Positions 18,502 through 27,260 of a DNA stretch of 64,000 nucleotides are shown here, piece by piece. The position numbers were made by a program, and so were the translations under genes. Position 1 is the stretch's first letter, and each line of letters opens with the position of its first letter. Below the pieces are notes generated by a model. It was given only the letters and a program-made list of their open reading frames with translations. It did not search any database and was not told where the DNA came from. Origin of the DNA: DGNJ01 sp002388905 (GTDB lineage Bacteria > Pseudomonadota > Gammaproteobacteria > Pseudomonadales > Porticoccaceae); assembly GCA_036843405.1 (NCBI GenBank), contig DAITSJ010000016.1:1-64000 (forward strand). The letters are read 5' to 3'.

Positions 18502-19221
18502 ATGCGTCGCTTTTCCCCGCATCGATGGAGTTTCGCCCTCTTCCGCGGCCGCTGCGTCCATTGCCAGCTGCCGTCGACCGGTGCCATCGACCTGTGCGCC
18601 GGCTGTTTCGGCGCCCTGCCCCGCCCAGGTGCCGGCTGCCTCTGTTGTGCGGTGCCCCTGGCCACCGGCGGCATCTGCGGACGCTGCCTGGCCGAACCGC
18701 CGCCCTTCTCCCGGGTGCTGGCCCCTTTCCTGTACGCGGAACCTCTGGACACCCTGATCCCGGGGCTGAAATACCGGGGCGATCTGGCCGCGGGCCAGGT
18801 ACTCGCCACGCTCCTCGCGGAGTATCTGGACAGCCGCCTTGCCCCCGCACAGCGTCCGGACCTGGTGATGCCGGTGCCTCTGCACTGGACACGGCAGCTA
18901 TCCCGGGGCTTCAACCAGGCCCGGGAACTGGCCCGGATCGCGGCCGCTGAACTGGGCCTGCCGATGTCCCGGCCGGGCCTGGTGCACCGGGATATCGCCA
19001 CGCCACCGCAGGAAGCGCTGGGGCGCGGCGAGCGGTTACGGAACCTGCGGAGGGCTTTCCGGTTATCCCGCCCCCTGACCGGAGAAAGTGTTGCCATTGT
19101 CGACGATGTGGTGACCACCACCAGCACCGTGCGGGTACTGGCAAAGACTCTGCTGGATGGCGGCGCCAGCGATGTCCAGGTGTGGGCTCTGGCGCGTACG
19201 CCACTGGAAAAAACCCTGTAG
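18502..19221 (+). CDS. comF: ComF-family amidophosphoribosyltransferase-like protein
   Basis: This 239-residue protein has an N-terminal double zinc-binding region (CVHC, CAGC, CLCC, CGRC) followed by a type I phosphoribosyltransferase fold with the PRPP loop VAIVDDVVTTTSTV and the RGFNQA motif. In naturally competent bacteria ComF is needed for DNA uptake or processing; in Pseudomonas relatives it is simply the gene next to bioB. I chose the ATG at 18502 because the domain begins there; the reading frame stays open far upstream across bioB on the opposite strand, which is not coding. Confidence 0.9.
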   Translation: MRRFSPHRWSFALFRGRCVHCQLPSTGAIDLCAGCFGALPRPGAGCLCCAVPLATGGICGRCLAEPPPFSRVLAPFLYAEPLDTLIPGLKYRGDLAAGQVLATLLAEYLDSRLAPAQRPDLVMPVPLHWTRQLSRGFNQARELARIAAAELGLPMSRPGLVHRDIATPPQEALGRGERLRNLRRAFRLSRPLTGESVAIVDDVVTTTSTVRVLAKTLLDGGASDVQVWALARTPLEKTL

Positions 19222-19239
19222 CGCCGGGATAATGACGCC

Positions 19240-20061
19240 ATGACATCAATACGGAAAGCAACGGTGGATTACTGCATCGAAACCCTCTGGGACAAAATCG
19301 TGGAAGAGACACGAACGGTGGTGGAACAGGAACCGGCTCTGGCCAGCTTCCTGCACGCCACCATTCTCAACCACCGGGATATGGCCTCGGCCCTGAGCTT
19401 CCACCTGGCCAATAAGTTGAGCAGCGACATCACCCCCGCGCTGATGCTGCGGGAGGTTTTCGATCAGGCCTTTGTCGACGAGCCCCTTATTATTGAGAGC
19501 GCCCGCTGCGATATCCAGGCCACCTTCGAGCGGGATTCCGCCTGCACGGACCTGGCCACACCCTTCCTCTACTTCAAGGGCTTCCACGCCCTGGAAGCGT
19601 ACCGCGTCGCCCACTGCCTCTGGCACCACGGCCGCCGGTCGCTGGCCTTCGTGCTCCAGAACCGGATTTCCATGGTCTTCGGCGTTGACATCCACCCCGC
19701 CGCCCGCATCGGCAAGGGGGTTATGCTCGATCACGCCACCGGCATCGTTATCGGCGAAACCGCCGTGGTGGAGGATTGCGTATCCCTGATGCAGGACGTA
19801 ACCCTGGGGGGCACCGGCAAGGAGTCAGGAGACCGACACCCCAAAATCCGGCACGGCGTGCTGATCGGGCCCGGCGCCAAAATCCTGGGCAATATCGAAA
19901 TCGGCGAAGGCGCCAAGGTGGCCGCCGCCAGCGTGGTGCTTAAACCGGTTCCCGCCCACTCCGTGGCGGCCGGCGTACCCGCGCGGATCGTGGGACGCGC
20001 CGATGCGGAGGACCCCGCGACCCAGATGGACCAGGGCCTGAGCGGCTGCCAGTTCGATTGA
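19240..20061 (+). CDS. cysE: Serine O-acetyltransferase
   Basis: This 273-residue enzyme makes O-acetylserine for cysteine synthesis. The N-terminal half is the helical SATase domain and the C-terminal half a left-handed beta-helix made of hexapeptide repeats. The catalytic region is visible in VDIHPAARIGKGVMLDHATG and the loop GGTGKESGDRHPKI. Length matches E. coli CysE (273). It starts 18 bases after comF, possibly co-transcribed. The gene is followed by the tandem REP array. Confidence 0.95.
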   Translation: MTSIRKATVDYCIETLWDKIVEETRTVVEQEPALASFLHATILNHRDMASALSFHLANKLSSDITPALMLREVFDQAFVDEPLIIESARCDIQATFERDSACTDLATPFLYFKGFHALEAYRVAHCLWHHGRRSLAFVLQNRISMVFGVDIHPAARIGKGVMLDHATGIVIGETAVVEDCVSLMQDVTLGGTGKESGDRHPKIRHGVLIGPGAKILGNIEIGEGAKVAAASVVLKPVPAHSVAAGVPARIVGRADAEDPATQMDQGLSGCQFD

Positions 20062-20069
20062 CGCGAGAA

Positions 20070-20530
20070 CCGGTATGGGAGCGATCCCTGATCGCGAGGA
20101 AACAGTGCTTGGGGCCGGGTGGCCCATCGCGGTCGGGGACCGCTCCCACAGTGAAACACAACTTCAAGGCCCGCTACCGGCCTGGGAGCAACCCCTGATC
20201 GCGAGGATACATTGCTCAGGGGCCGGAAGGTCCATCGCGGTCGGGGACCGCTCCCACAGGAGATACAACTTCAAGGCCCGCTACCGGCCTGGGAGCAACC
20301 CCTGATCGCGAGGATACATTGCTCAGGGGCCGGAAGGTCCATCGCGGTCGGGGACCGCTCCCACAGGAGATACGACTTCAAGGCCCGCTACCGGTGTGTG
20401 GGAGCGATCCCTGATCGCGAAGAGACATTGCTCAGGGGCCGGGTGGCCCATCGCGGTCGGGGACCGCTCCCACAGGGAGATATAACTTCAAGGCCCGCTA
20501 CCTGTGTGGGAGCGATCCTCGATCGCGATG
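20070..20530. repeat. Tandem array of REP pairs, 107-110 bp units
   Basis: The sequence ACTTCAAGGCCCGCTACC begins units at 20161, 20268, 20375 and 20485, giving periods of 107, 107 and 110 bp. Each unit holds two inverted REP cores: GGGAGCRAYCCCTGATCGCG and, about 35 bases on, CATCGCGGTCGGGGACCGCTC. The two central units are almost identical and the outer ones more diverged. The array fills nearly all of the 549-bp space between the cysE stop and the epmA stop (convergent genes). No terminator distinct from the REP hairpins is seen, and no open frame here looks real. Confidence 0.9.
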
Positions 20531-20610
20531 GGTTGAAGTAGTTTACTGCAGGACTGGCCCGGCCCCACACCGATAACAACCTGTCTCAGCAACTGGCGAC
20601 GGATAACTGA

Positions 20611-21549
20611 CTACCGGTCGAAGGGCAGGACCCGGGCTATCTCGTCGAGACCGGCCAATTGCATCAACAATCTGTCGAAGCCGATCGCCACTCCGGCGCA
20701 GTCTGGCAGGCCCGATTCCAGCGCCGCCAGCAGCCTGGCATCCGGCTCCCGGTACGGTTTGCCCATGGCCTTGCGCCGCACCAGGTCCGCCTCGAAACGG
20801 CGCCGCTGCTCGTCGGCGTCGGTGAGTTCAAAATAGCCATTGCCCAACTCCAGCCCATTGAGAAACACCTCGAAGCGATGGGCCACCAGATCACCCCGGG
20901 CATCGCGGTGCAGTCGCGCCAGAGCCGACTGGCAGGCGGGATAATCGTAGACGAACACCGGGCCCGGCGGCATGGCCGGTTCCACCCGAAGGCTGAACAA
21001 CAGGTCCAGACAGGTACTTGCATCCTCTCCGGACCAGTCGCCTCCCGCCACCGAAGACGCCAGGCGCTGCAACTGGCTGGCCGGTGCGGTATGGGGGTCG
21101 ACACCCAGGACCTGGCGAAACAGATGTCCATAGGCAAAAAAGGCAGGCTCGGCGTCGAGGCCCAGGGCGGCGAAAAGATCGGCGATCTCCGCCATCAAAC
21201 GGTGTTCGTCCCAACCGGGACGATACCATTCGAGGAGGGTGAACTCCGGGTTGTGCCGGCGCCCTCGCTCGCCGTCGCGAAAGGCTTTGCCCAGGTAGTA
21301 AATGGGGCCCGCTCCCGCGGCCAGCAGGCGCTTCATATAAAACTCGGGTGAGGTCTGCAACCAGGCGGTCTCACCGTCAAGGCGAGCGGCAATATTGTCC
21401 AGGTGGGGGTCGGTCACGGGCGCCTGGCCCAGCACCGGCACGTCCACTTCCAGGACGCCGGCGCGGGCGAAAAAGGCCCGTACCTCGGCCAGCATCCCGG
21501 CCCGCTTCTCGAGGGTTGCCAGGTCCGCCACGGGCCGCCAGTCAGTCAT
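20611..21549 (-). CDS. epmA: Elongation factor P--(R)-beta-lysine ligase
   Basis: This 312-residue class II lysyl-tRNA synthetase paralogue lacks the anticodon-binding domain. It activates (R)-beta-lysine and attaches it to EF-P. Visible features are TSPEFYMKRLLAAGAGPIYY, the class II motif 2 region FRDGERGRRHNPEFTLLEWYR, and the C-terminal GVAIGFDRLLM motif 3. It lies 35 bases after efp on the same strand, and epmB is divergent from efp, so the whole modification pathway is together. Confidence 0.95.
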   Translation of the reverse strand: MTDWRPVADLATLEKRAGMLAEVRAFFARAGVLEVDVPVLGQAPVTDPHLDNIAARLDGETAWLQTSPEFYMKRLLAAGAGPIYYLGKAFRDGERGRRHNPEFTLLEWYRPGWDEHRLMAEIADLFAALGLDAEPAFFAYGHLFRQVLGVDPHTAPASQLQRLASSVAGGDWSGEDASTCLDLLFSLRVEPAMPPGPVFVYDYPACQSALARLHRDARGDLVAHRFEVFLNGLELGNGYFELTDADEQRRRFEADLVRRKAMGKPYREPDARLLAALESGLPDCAGVAIGFDRLLMQLAGLDEIARVLPFDR

Positions 21550-21584
21550 CGGTCAACGTTGCCGGCATGGGCGCCGGGCCGGCA

Positions 21585-22154
21585 TCAGTCCCTGGCGCGA
21601 CCCAGGTATTCGCCCGTGCGGGTATCCACCTTGATCACCTCGCCCGTGTTGAGGAAGAGGGGCACCTTGACCACGGCGCCGGTGGCCAGGGTGGCGGGCT
21701 TGTTGCCGCCCTGGGCGGTGTCGCCACGCAGGCCTGGATCGGTCTCGACAATTTCGAGCTCCACGTGATTGGGCGGGGAGACAGCAAGCGGGGCCCCGTT
21801 GTAGAGCGTCACCGTGCACATGTCCTGCTCCTTCAGCCACTGGGCGGCATCGCCCACGGCGGCGGCATCGGCCTGGTGCTGCTCGAAGGTATCCGGCTCC
21901 ATGAAGTGATAGTGTTCGCCGTCGTTGTAGAGATACTGCATCTCCTTGTCCATGACGTCGGCGCCTTCCAGCTTGTCGCCGGACTTGAAGGTGCGCTCCC
22001 AGACCCGGCCGGTCTTGAGGTTGCGCAGCTTGACGCGGTTGAACGCCTGGCCCTTGCCGGGTTTGACGAATTCATTCTCGACGATGTTGCAGGGATCGCC
22101 GTCGAGCATCACTTTAAGCCCGGCCTTGAATTCGTTGGTAGAATAGTCCGCCAT
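21585..22154 (-). CDS. efp: Translation elongation factor P
   Basis: This 189-residue three-domain factor relieves ribosome stalling at polyproline. The modified residue is K34 in VKPGKGQAF, the lysine type used by EpmA/EpmB rather than the arginine type modified by EarP. The C-terminal OB domain includes GLRGDTAQGGNKPATL. It is in an operon with epmA and divergent from epmB, with 39 bp between the starts. Confidence 0.97.
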   Translation of the reverse strand: MADYSTNEFKAGLKVMLDGDPCNIVENEFVKPGKGQAFNRVKLRNLKTGRVWERTFKSGDKLEGADVMDKEMQYLYNDGEHYHFMEPDTFEQHQADAAAVGDAAQWLKEQDMCTVTLYNGAPLAVSPPNHVELEIVETDPGLRGDTAQGGNKPATLATGAVVKVPLFLNTGEVIKVDTRTGEYLGRARD

Positions 22155-22193
22155 TCTTGCCTCATTTAATCCAGTGTATTTTGCAGGGGCGCT

Positions 22194-23213
22194 ATGATAC
22201 AGCAGACCATCCCCACTTGGCAGGTGTCCGACTGGAAAGGGGAGCTCGCCGGCGCCGTGACCTCGGCCCGGGAGCTCCTGCTACGCCTGGACCTTGCCGA
22301 CTCTCCCCTGGCCGGTCGGGTGCTGGGCGCCACCGACTTTCCGGTCCGGGTGCCGGTCCCCTACCTGTCGCGAATGCGCCGGGGAGACCCGGACGATCCC
22401 CTATTGCGCCAGGTTCTGCCCCTGGCGGAGGAAGAACGGTCGACCCCCGGGTTCGACACTGACCCGCTGCAGGAAAGCCGGCACAACCCGGTGCCCGGCG
22501 TGGTCCATAAATACCGGGGCCGCCTCTTGCTGGTGGTCAGCCCCGCCTGTGCCATCAATTGCCGCTACTGTTTCCGGCGCCACTTCCCCTATCGTGAGAA
22601 CACCCTGGGCAAGCGCGAGTGGCGCCAGGCACTGGATTATATCGCCGGTGACAACAGCATCCGCGAGGTGATCCTCAGCGGCGGCGACCCCCTGGCCACC
22701 GGCGATGAGCACCTGCGCTGGCTCGTGGATGCCATCGCCGGCATTCCCCACGTGGAACGGCTGCGGGTTCACACGCGATTGCCCGTGGTTATTCCGGGCC
22801 GCATCGATGAGCGCTGCCTGGCCTGGCTCACCGGCACCCGGCTGCGCCCGGTGATGGTGCTGCATATCAATCACGGCAATGAAATCGACAACGACGTTGC
22901 CGCCATGGCCGCCAGACTCCGGCAAAAAGACGTGGTGCTACTCAACCAGGCGGTGCTGTTGCGGGGGGTCAATGACAGTGCCGAAGCACTGGAAAGCCTG
23001 AGCGAGAAGCTGTTCGCCGCAGGCATTCTGCCCTATTACCTGCACCTGATGGACCCGGTGGCCGGCGCCGGGCACTTCGATATACCGGAAAAGGAGGCCC
23101 TGCGACTCTATGCCGCCCTCCAGGCCCGGGTCTCCGGTTACCTGTTGCCCAAGCTGGTCCGGGAAATACCGGGTGCCGCCGCCAAAAGCCAGGTCGGCCA
23201 TCGAGGCCTGTGA
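22194..23213 (+). CDS. epmB: EF-P beta-lysylation protein (lysine 2,3-aminomutase type)
   Basis: This 339-residue radical SAM, PLP-dependent enzyme converts lysine to (R)-beta-lysine for EpmA. Cluster ligands are C119, C123 and C126 in CAINCRYCFRR. SGGDPL near residue 164 and the DPVAGAGHF segment match the KamA family. It is shorter than clostridial KamA (no extended C-terminal domain), as EpmB is. It is divergent from efp. Confidence 0.95.
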   Translation: MIQQTIPTWQVSDWKGELAGAVTSARELLLRLDLADSPLAGRVLGATDFPVRVPVPYLSRMRRGDPDDPLLRQVLPLAEEERSTPGFDTDPLQESRHNPVPGVVHKYRGRLLLVVSPACAINCRYCFRRHFPYRENTLGKREWRQALDYIAGDNSIREVILSGGDPLATGDEHLRWLVDAIAGIPHVERLRVHTRLPVVIPGRIDERCLAWLTGTRLRPVMVLHINHGNEIDNDVAAMAARLRQKDVVLLNQAVLLRGVNDSAEALESLSEKLFAAGILPYYLHLMDPVAGAGHFDIPEKEALRLYAALQARVSGYLLPKLVREIPGAAAKSQVGHRGL

Positions 23214-23298
23214 AGGCGGTCTCGCCGGACACTGCCAGGGCGCAGCAGAAAGTGGACAAAGGACGCCTTATTTATGAAATAATGCCGGAAAAGGCAAC

Positions 23299-25011
23299 AT
23301 GCGGCACATGGATATGCAGGCACGCCCGTCGAACCTGGATGAACTGCTCGACAACCTGAGACTCCCCCGGCAGTCCACGGAGTCCCTCAGCTTCTGCAAT
23401 GCCGACAGTGAGGCCCTGAAACAGTATATCCACCAGTTGCCCTACACGGACCCGCCCACCCTCTGCGGCCAGCTCTATCGCAACATTCCCGAAGTGGCCG
23501 GACTCAAGGCGGAACCCGCGAAAAAACAGCGGCTTCTGGACCTCCTGCAGCCGGTGGCCCTCGACTGCACGGAAAAACTTACCCGCAACCTCGCCGTCAA
23601 CGAAAAGAACACCCGGGTACTGTCTTTAAGCGTGGCTATTTTGAGAAGCCTGGCGGAAGGCTACAAAGCCATCATCGTGGACAACTGCGGGCGGGACGAC
23701 ATGCTCCCCGGCACCCTGGTCAACAGTATCCAGGGCGCGCTCTCGGTCATGAACCGGCTGCTTCTCACCTGCTGGCAGACCTATATCCAACCCCCGGGCA
23801 ACTTCTGGCAGGAACTGCACAGCCTTTACCAGTTGGCCCGGGGCTTTGAGTTGGATACCACCCCCGCCACGGCGACGCCCTTCCAGGGGCAATCGGTCAG
23901 AACCGCCTACCTGAAGCCCCTGCTGCTGGCCTGCGCCAATCCCGGGCATTACACGCCCACGGAGTTGCGCTCCATTTTCGACTTTCTCGATAACGGGGCC
24001 CAACTGGCGGAACTGGCGCCGGGCTCCGAGCGCGGCCTGTTCGTGGTGGATACGCAAGGCAACAAAGGCCCCGTCTATGCATCCCGGGTATCCGGCATCG
24101 CCAAGCAGCACGTTCGCCTTCGCCCGGACAAGCTGGTCAACCTGATCACCGATATGAAGGCCGAGAGTAATCTCAAGGGTCTGCCGGTGCGCATCGCCGA
24201 CGATCTGTGCAAATACTGGTCGTCGGAGCAGGTCCGGGAAGAGGAGCACCACGACGATGAGACCGAAGTGACGGTGGTTCTCGGCCTTACCCGCATTCAC
24301 CGCCTGCTGGCCAAGAGCAAAAGTTTCGAGGATTTCCTGATCAGGCTGGACCAGCATCATCACGGCGAAGACTACAAGCTTTTCAGCGACCGCAAGCCGG
24401 CCTACCTGCAGGATCAGCTTTCGGCGGAGGATGCCTGGCACGATGCCTACGATTCCTCGGACCGGCATTTCACGGAACACAAAGAAAAAAACGGATCCCC
24501 GGAATCGCCACTGGATTACAAACCCGTGGATATCCGCAGGAAGCCCACTGCCAAACCCATCAAGGCCTACCCGGGAATGCGCATCAATACCAGCAGGAGG
24601 GGCGCCTGCGTGGAACTCGGCGACACCGTGGAAAGCCTGAGCCCCGGGGAATTGATCGCCGTCCAGGAAAAGGGCACGGAGGACTGGCAATTTGCCATTG
24701 TCCGCTGGGTCCACACCACACCCAGACTGAACCGCCTGGCCGGCATGGAGTTCCTGAGCGGACGGCCCCGGCCCTGCGCCGCCTGCGTGGTCAGGACCGA
24801 CCGGCCCGTATCCCCCTATCTTCCGGGCCTGCTATTTGACCCGGCGGACGGCGCTCTAGAGGTGATTCTGCCCTCCATGCCCTTCAAGGCGCGCCAACGG
24901 GTGCGAATTATGTCCCTGGACGGTGAATTTATCACCCAACTGACCGACACCCTTGAGAGCACCTTCCACATGTCGCGGTTCACACTGGAAAAAGGACAGC
25001 CGGAGATTTAA
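23299..25011 (+). CDS. PilZ-domain-like protein encoded upstream of fimX
   Basis: This 570-residue, probably cytoplasmic protein has no signal peptide or membrane segments. The first about 400 residues are helical and not recognised. The C-terminal part (about 415-565) has a PilZ-like signature, NTSRRG at residues 430-435 (the NxSxxG half of the c-di-GMP motif), followed by alternating strands. The paired RxxxR is not clean, although an RR occurs just upstream in the linker. In P. aeruginosa an uncharacterised gene also precedes fimX in this position. The inferred role is a c-di-GMP-linked partner of the pilus system. A GGAAAAGG ribosome site supports the ATG at 23299. Confidence 0.65.
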   Translation: MRHMDMQARPSNLDELLDNLRLPRQSTESLSFCNADSEALKQYIHQLPYTDPPTLCGQLYRNIPEVAGLKAEPAKKQRLLDLLQPVALDCTEKLTRNLAVNEKNTRVLSLSVAILRSLAEGYKAIIVDNCGRDDMLPGTLVNSIQGALSVMNRLLLTCWQTYIQPPGNFWQELHSLYQLARGFELDTTPATATPFQGQSVRTAYLKPLLLACANPGHYTPTELRSIFDFLDNGAQLAELAPGSERGLFVVDTQGNKGPVYASRVSGIAKQHVRLRPDKLVNLITDMKAESNLKGLPVRIADDLCKYWSSEQVREEEHHDDETEVTVVLGLTRIHRLLAKSKSFEDFLIRLDQHHHGEDYKLFSDRKPAYLQDQLSAEDAWHDAYDSSDRHFTEHKEKNGSPESPLDYKPVDIRRKPTAKPIKAYPGMRINTSRRGACVELGDTVESLSPGELIAVQEKGTEDWQFAIVRWVHTTPRLNRLAGMEFLSGRPRPCAACVVRTDRPVSPYLPGLLFDPADGALEVILPSMPFKARQRVRIMSLDGEFITQLTDTLESTFHMSRFTLEKGQPEI

Positions 25012-25121
25012 CCCGACGGGGTGGTGGCCGATAAAGGTTTGACTTTATACTGACGGCCATAAAGTCAACAACGAGCCGCCGAGCCTCGCCCGGCCCTTCC
25101 CGGAGTTGCCACGACCCGATT

Positions 25122-27221
25122 ATGGAAACAGACGGTACCCTGAATCTGCTCCTCGTCCACGACAGCGTGGAAGACGCCAACCGGCTTGTCAGCCTGCTGC
25201 GCAATGCCAACTACAAAATCGATCCCCACTACATCGGCTCGCCCGGGGAACTGGGTTCGAAAATGCAGGAGCGCAACTGGGATATAGCTCTGGTCCAGTA
25301 CGCCGCCGAAACCGTTACCGCCAAATCCGTGTTTCACCAGATCCGCCGGCTCAACAAGGATATACCGGTGGTGCTGATCAGTGCCGGCTATGACTCGGAG
25401 GTGATCGTCGACGGCCTGCGGCTGGGGGCGGCGGACGTTGTTCCCATGGACGAAGACCAGCACATGCTGCAGGTGGTATCCCGGGTGCTGTACTACCTGG
25501 ATCAGCGACGACGGCTGCGTTTCTGGAAGCGCCGCTATGCCGAATCGGAGAGCCGTTGCGAAGAATTGATCAACAGTTCCCAGGACGGCATCGCCATTAT
25601 CCAGGACGGCACTTACATCCAGGTCAATGATACCTATGCCAACCTGTTCGGATACCTGGACGCCGACGGCATGGCCCTGTTACCGGTGCTGGACAGTATC
25701 GGCAGGAAAAGCCAGGCCGGGTTCAAGCAATACCTCAAACCGCTCTCGGCCGACGACGCCCGGGAGCAGGAAGACGTGGCGTTCGAAGGCCTTCTGCCGG
25801 ATGGCTCCACGTTCCCGGTCCAGGGCCGGATTGCCCAGATCGAGCACCAGGGCGACCCGGCCCTGCAGTTGACCGTTGAGCGGCGTTTTCTGTCCCGCCT
25901 GCAGGACAGTGGCGAGCCGGAAGCGGAACTCGACACCGGCTCCAATACCGGCATCCGGCTCCACGATATGCTCGATCGCATCAACCAGGCGATACGCATG
26001 GCGGCCCGCACCGAAGATACCGCCATCCTCCACTATATCCGCATCGACCGCTTCGATGTCCTGCAGCGGGAACTGGGCATCGCCACCCTGGAACAGGGCG
26101 TCACTCAACTGGCGGATTATATTGTCGATTTTGCCGGCCCCGACTGCCAGTTCGGACGGATCCGGGAGGACTCCTTCGTCCTCCTGGACAAGACCAACGA
26201 TCCCGACAGGGCCCTGACTTTTGCGGAAAAACTGGCCCATTCGGTCAGGGAGCAGGTCTTCGAACTGGACGACCTGACCATGACCTGTACCCTCAGTATC
26301 GGGCTGAGTGTCATCAGCGAGGCGACCTCGACGGCGGACGGCTGCATCGAACGTTCCCTGAAAGCCATCCACGAATTGCGCGAAAACGGCAAGCATCCCG
26401 ATGTGGGCGACGGCGCACGACTTTTCGAGGCCAGTATCGATCCCTCGGCACCAGACCTGGGCGGCGACGATATCGAGCGTATGGGCCGGCAGATGCTCGA
26501 CAGGCACCAACTCGACATTGCCTTCCAGCCCATCGTGCCCCTGCACGGCGAATACGCGGAACTCTACGAAGTATTGATGCGCGTCAAGCCCGGCGCTCTT
26601 CCCGACAGTCTGCCCGATGATTTCGTGGCGCGGATTTTCAAGACCGAAGCAGGCAAGGAAATCGACCGCTGGATCATTCTCGAAGCCATCAAGGCGCTCG
26701 GGAAAAAGCAGCAGACAGACCCCAACACCCGTCTCTTCGTCAATATCAGCGCCGCCACCATTTGCGACAACCAGTTCATAGCCTGGCTGAAACTGGCCCT
26801 GAAAACAGCCGGTGTCACTCCCCGGGACCTGGTCTTCCAGTTGCGCGAGATCGACGTCAGCCGCCACATGGCCAAAGCGGCAACCATGGTGGAAAACCTC
26901 CGGAAGATCCAGGCCGGCACCGCGCTGACCCATTTTGGCCTGGTTATCAACCCGCTGGATATCTTCCACCGCATGACCGTGGATTTCGTCAAGATGGACA
27001 TGCTTATCGTCGAGAAGGCCCAGAAAGACGAAGACGGCGTGGAAACCATGATGGGTCTGATCAACGGACTCAAGGCCGACGATCAGCGGATCGTGATTCC
27101 CTTCGTGGAAACCGCCTCGATTATTCCTTCCCTTTGGCAGGCCAGTGTCGACTACATCCAGGGACACTATATCCAGCCGCCGGCCCCGGCCATGAATTAC
27201 GAATTTTCCGAGGAGAGTTGA
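25122..27221 (+). CDS. fimX: Type IV pilus c-di-GMP effector FimX
   Basis: This 699-residue protein has four domains: a receiver-like domain (about 5-125) with no phosphoacceptor Asp (LVQY at the usual site), a PAS domain (about 145-265), a degenerate GGDEF domain (about 295-430, REDSF instead of GGDEF) and a degenerate EAL domain (about 450-690). EAL reads EVL at 483-485, and the DDFG catalytic region is replaced by INPLDIF. In P. aeruginosa FimX the EVL domain binds c-di-GMP without hydrolysing it and directs pilus assembly at the pole. Its neighbour serB is also conserved. A strong terminator follows the stop. Confidence 0.93.
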   Translation: METDGTLNLLLVHDSVEDANRLVSLLRNANYKIDPHYIGSPGELGSKMQERNWDIALVQYAAETVTAKSVFHQIRRLNKDIPVVLISAGYDSEVIVDGLRLGAADVVPMDEDQHMLQVVSRVLYYLDQRRRLRFWKRRYAESESRCEELINSSQDGIAIIQDGTYIQVNDTYANLFGYLDADGMALLPVLDSIGRKSQAGFKQYLKPLSADDAREQEDVAFEGLLPDGSTFPVQGRIAQIEHQGDPALQLTVERRFLSRLQDSGEPEAELDTGSNTGIRLHDMLDRINQAIRMAARTEDTAILHYIRIDRFDVLQRELGIATLEQGVTQLADYIVDFAGPDCQFGRIREDSFVLLDKTNDPDRALTFAEKLAHSVREQVFELDDLTMTCTLSIGLSVISEATSTADGCIERSLKAIHELRENGKHPDVGDGARLFEASIDPSAPDLGGDDIERMGRQMLDRHQLDIAFQPIVPLHGEYAELYEVLMRVKPGALPDSLPDDFVARIFKTEAGKEIDRWIILEAIKALGKKQQTDPNTRLFVNISAATICDNQFIAWLKLALKTAGVTPRDLVFQLREIDVSRHMAKAATMVENLRKIQAGTALTHFGLVINPLDIFHRMTVDFVKMDMLIVEKAQKDEDGVETMMGLINGLKADDQRIVIPFVETASIIPSLWQASVDYIQGHYIQPPAPAMNYEFSEES

Positions 27222-27226
27222 AGCGC

Positions 27227-27253
27227 CCCCTGCCCGCGGCGGGCAGGGGTTTT
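27227..27253 (+). terminator. Rho-independent terminator after fimX
   Basis: A ten-base-pair GC-rich stem, CCCCTGCCCG (27227-27236) with CGGGCAGGGG (27240-27249), encloses a three-base loop and is followed by TTTT. It lies six bases after the fimX stop. It has a T-run only on the + strand, so it ends fimX and not the converging serB. Confidence 0.85.
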
Positions 27254-27260
27254 GAGGGCT

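Noticed and set aside
20070..20530. Regular repeats that could suggest a CRISPR array.
   Set aside because: Units are 107-110 bp with internal inverted symmetry and near-identical spacers. No short direct repeats with unique spacers and no cas genes are present.
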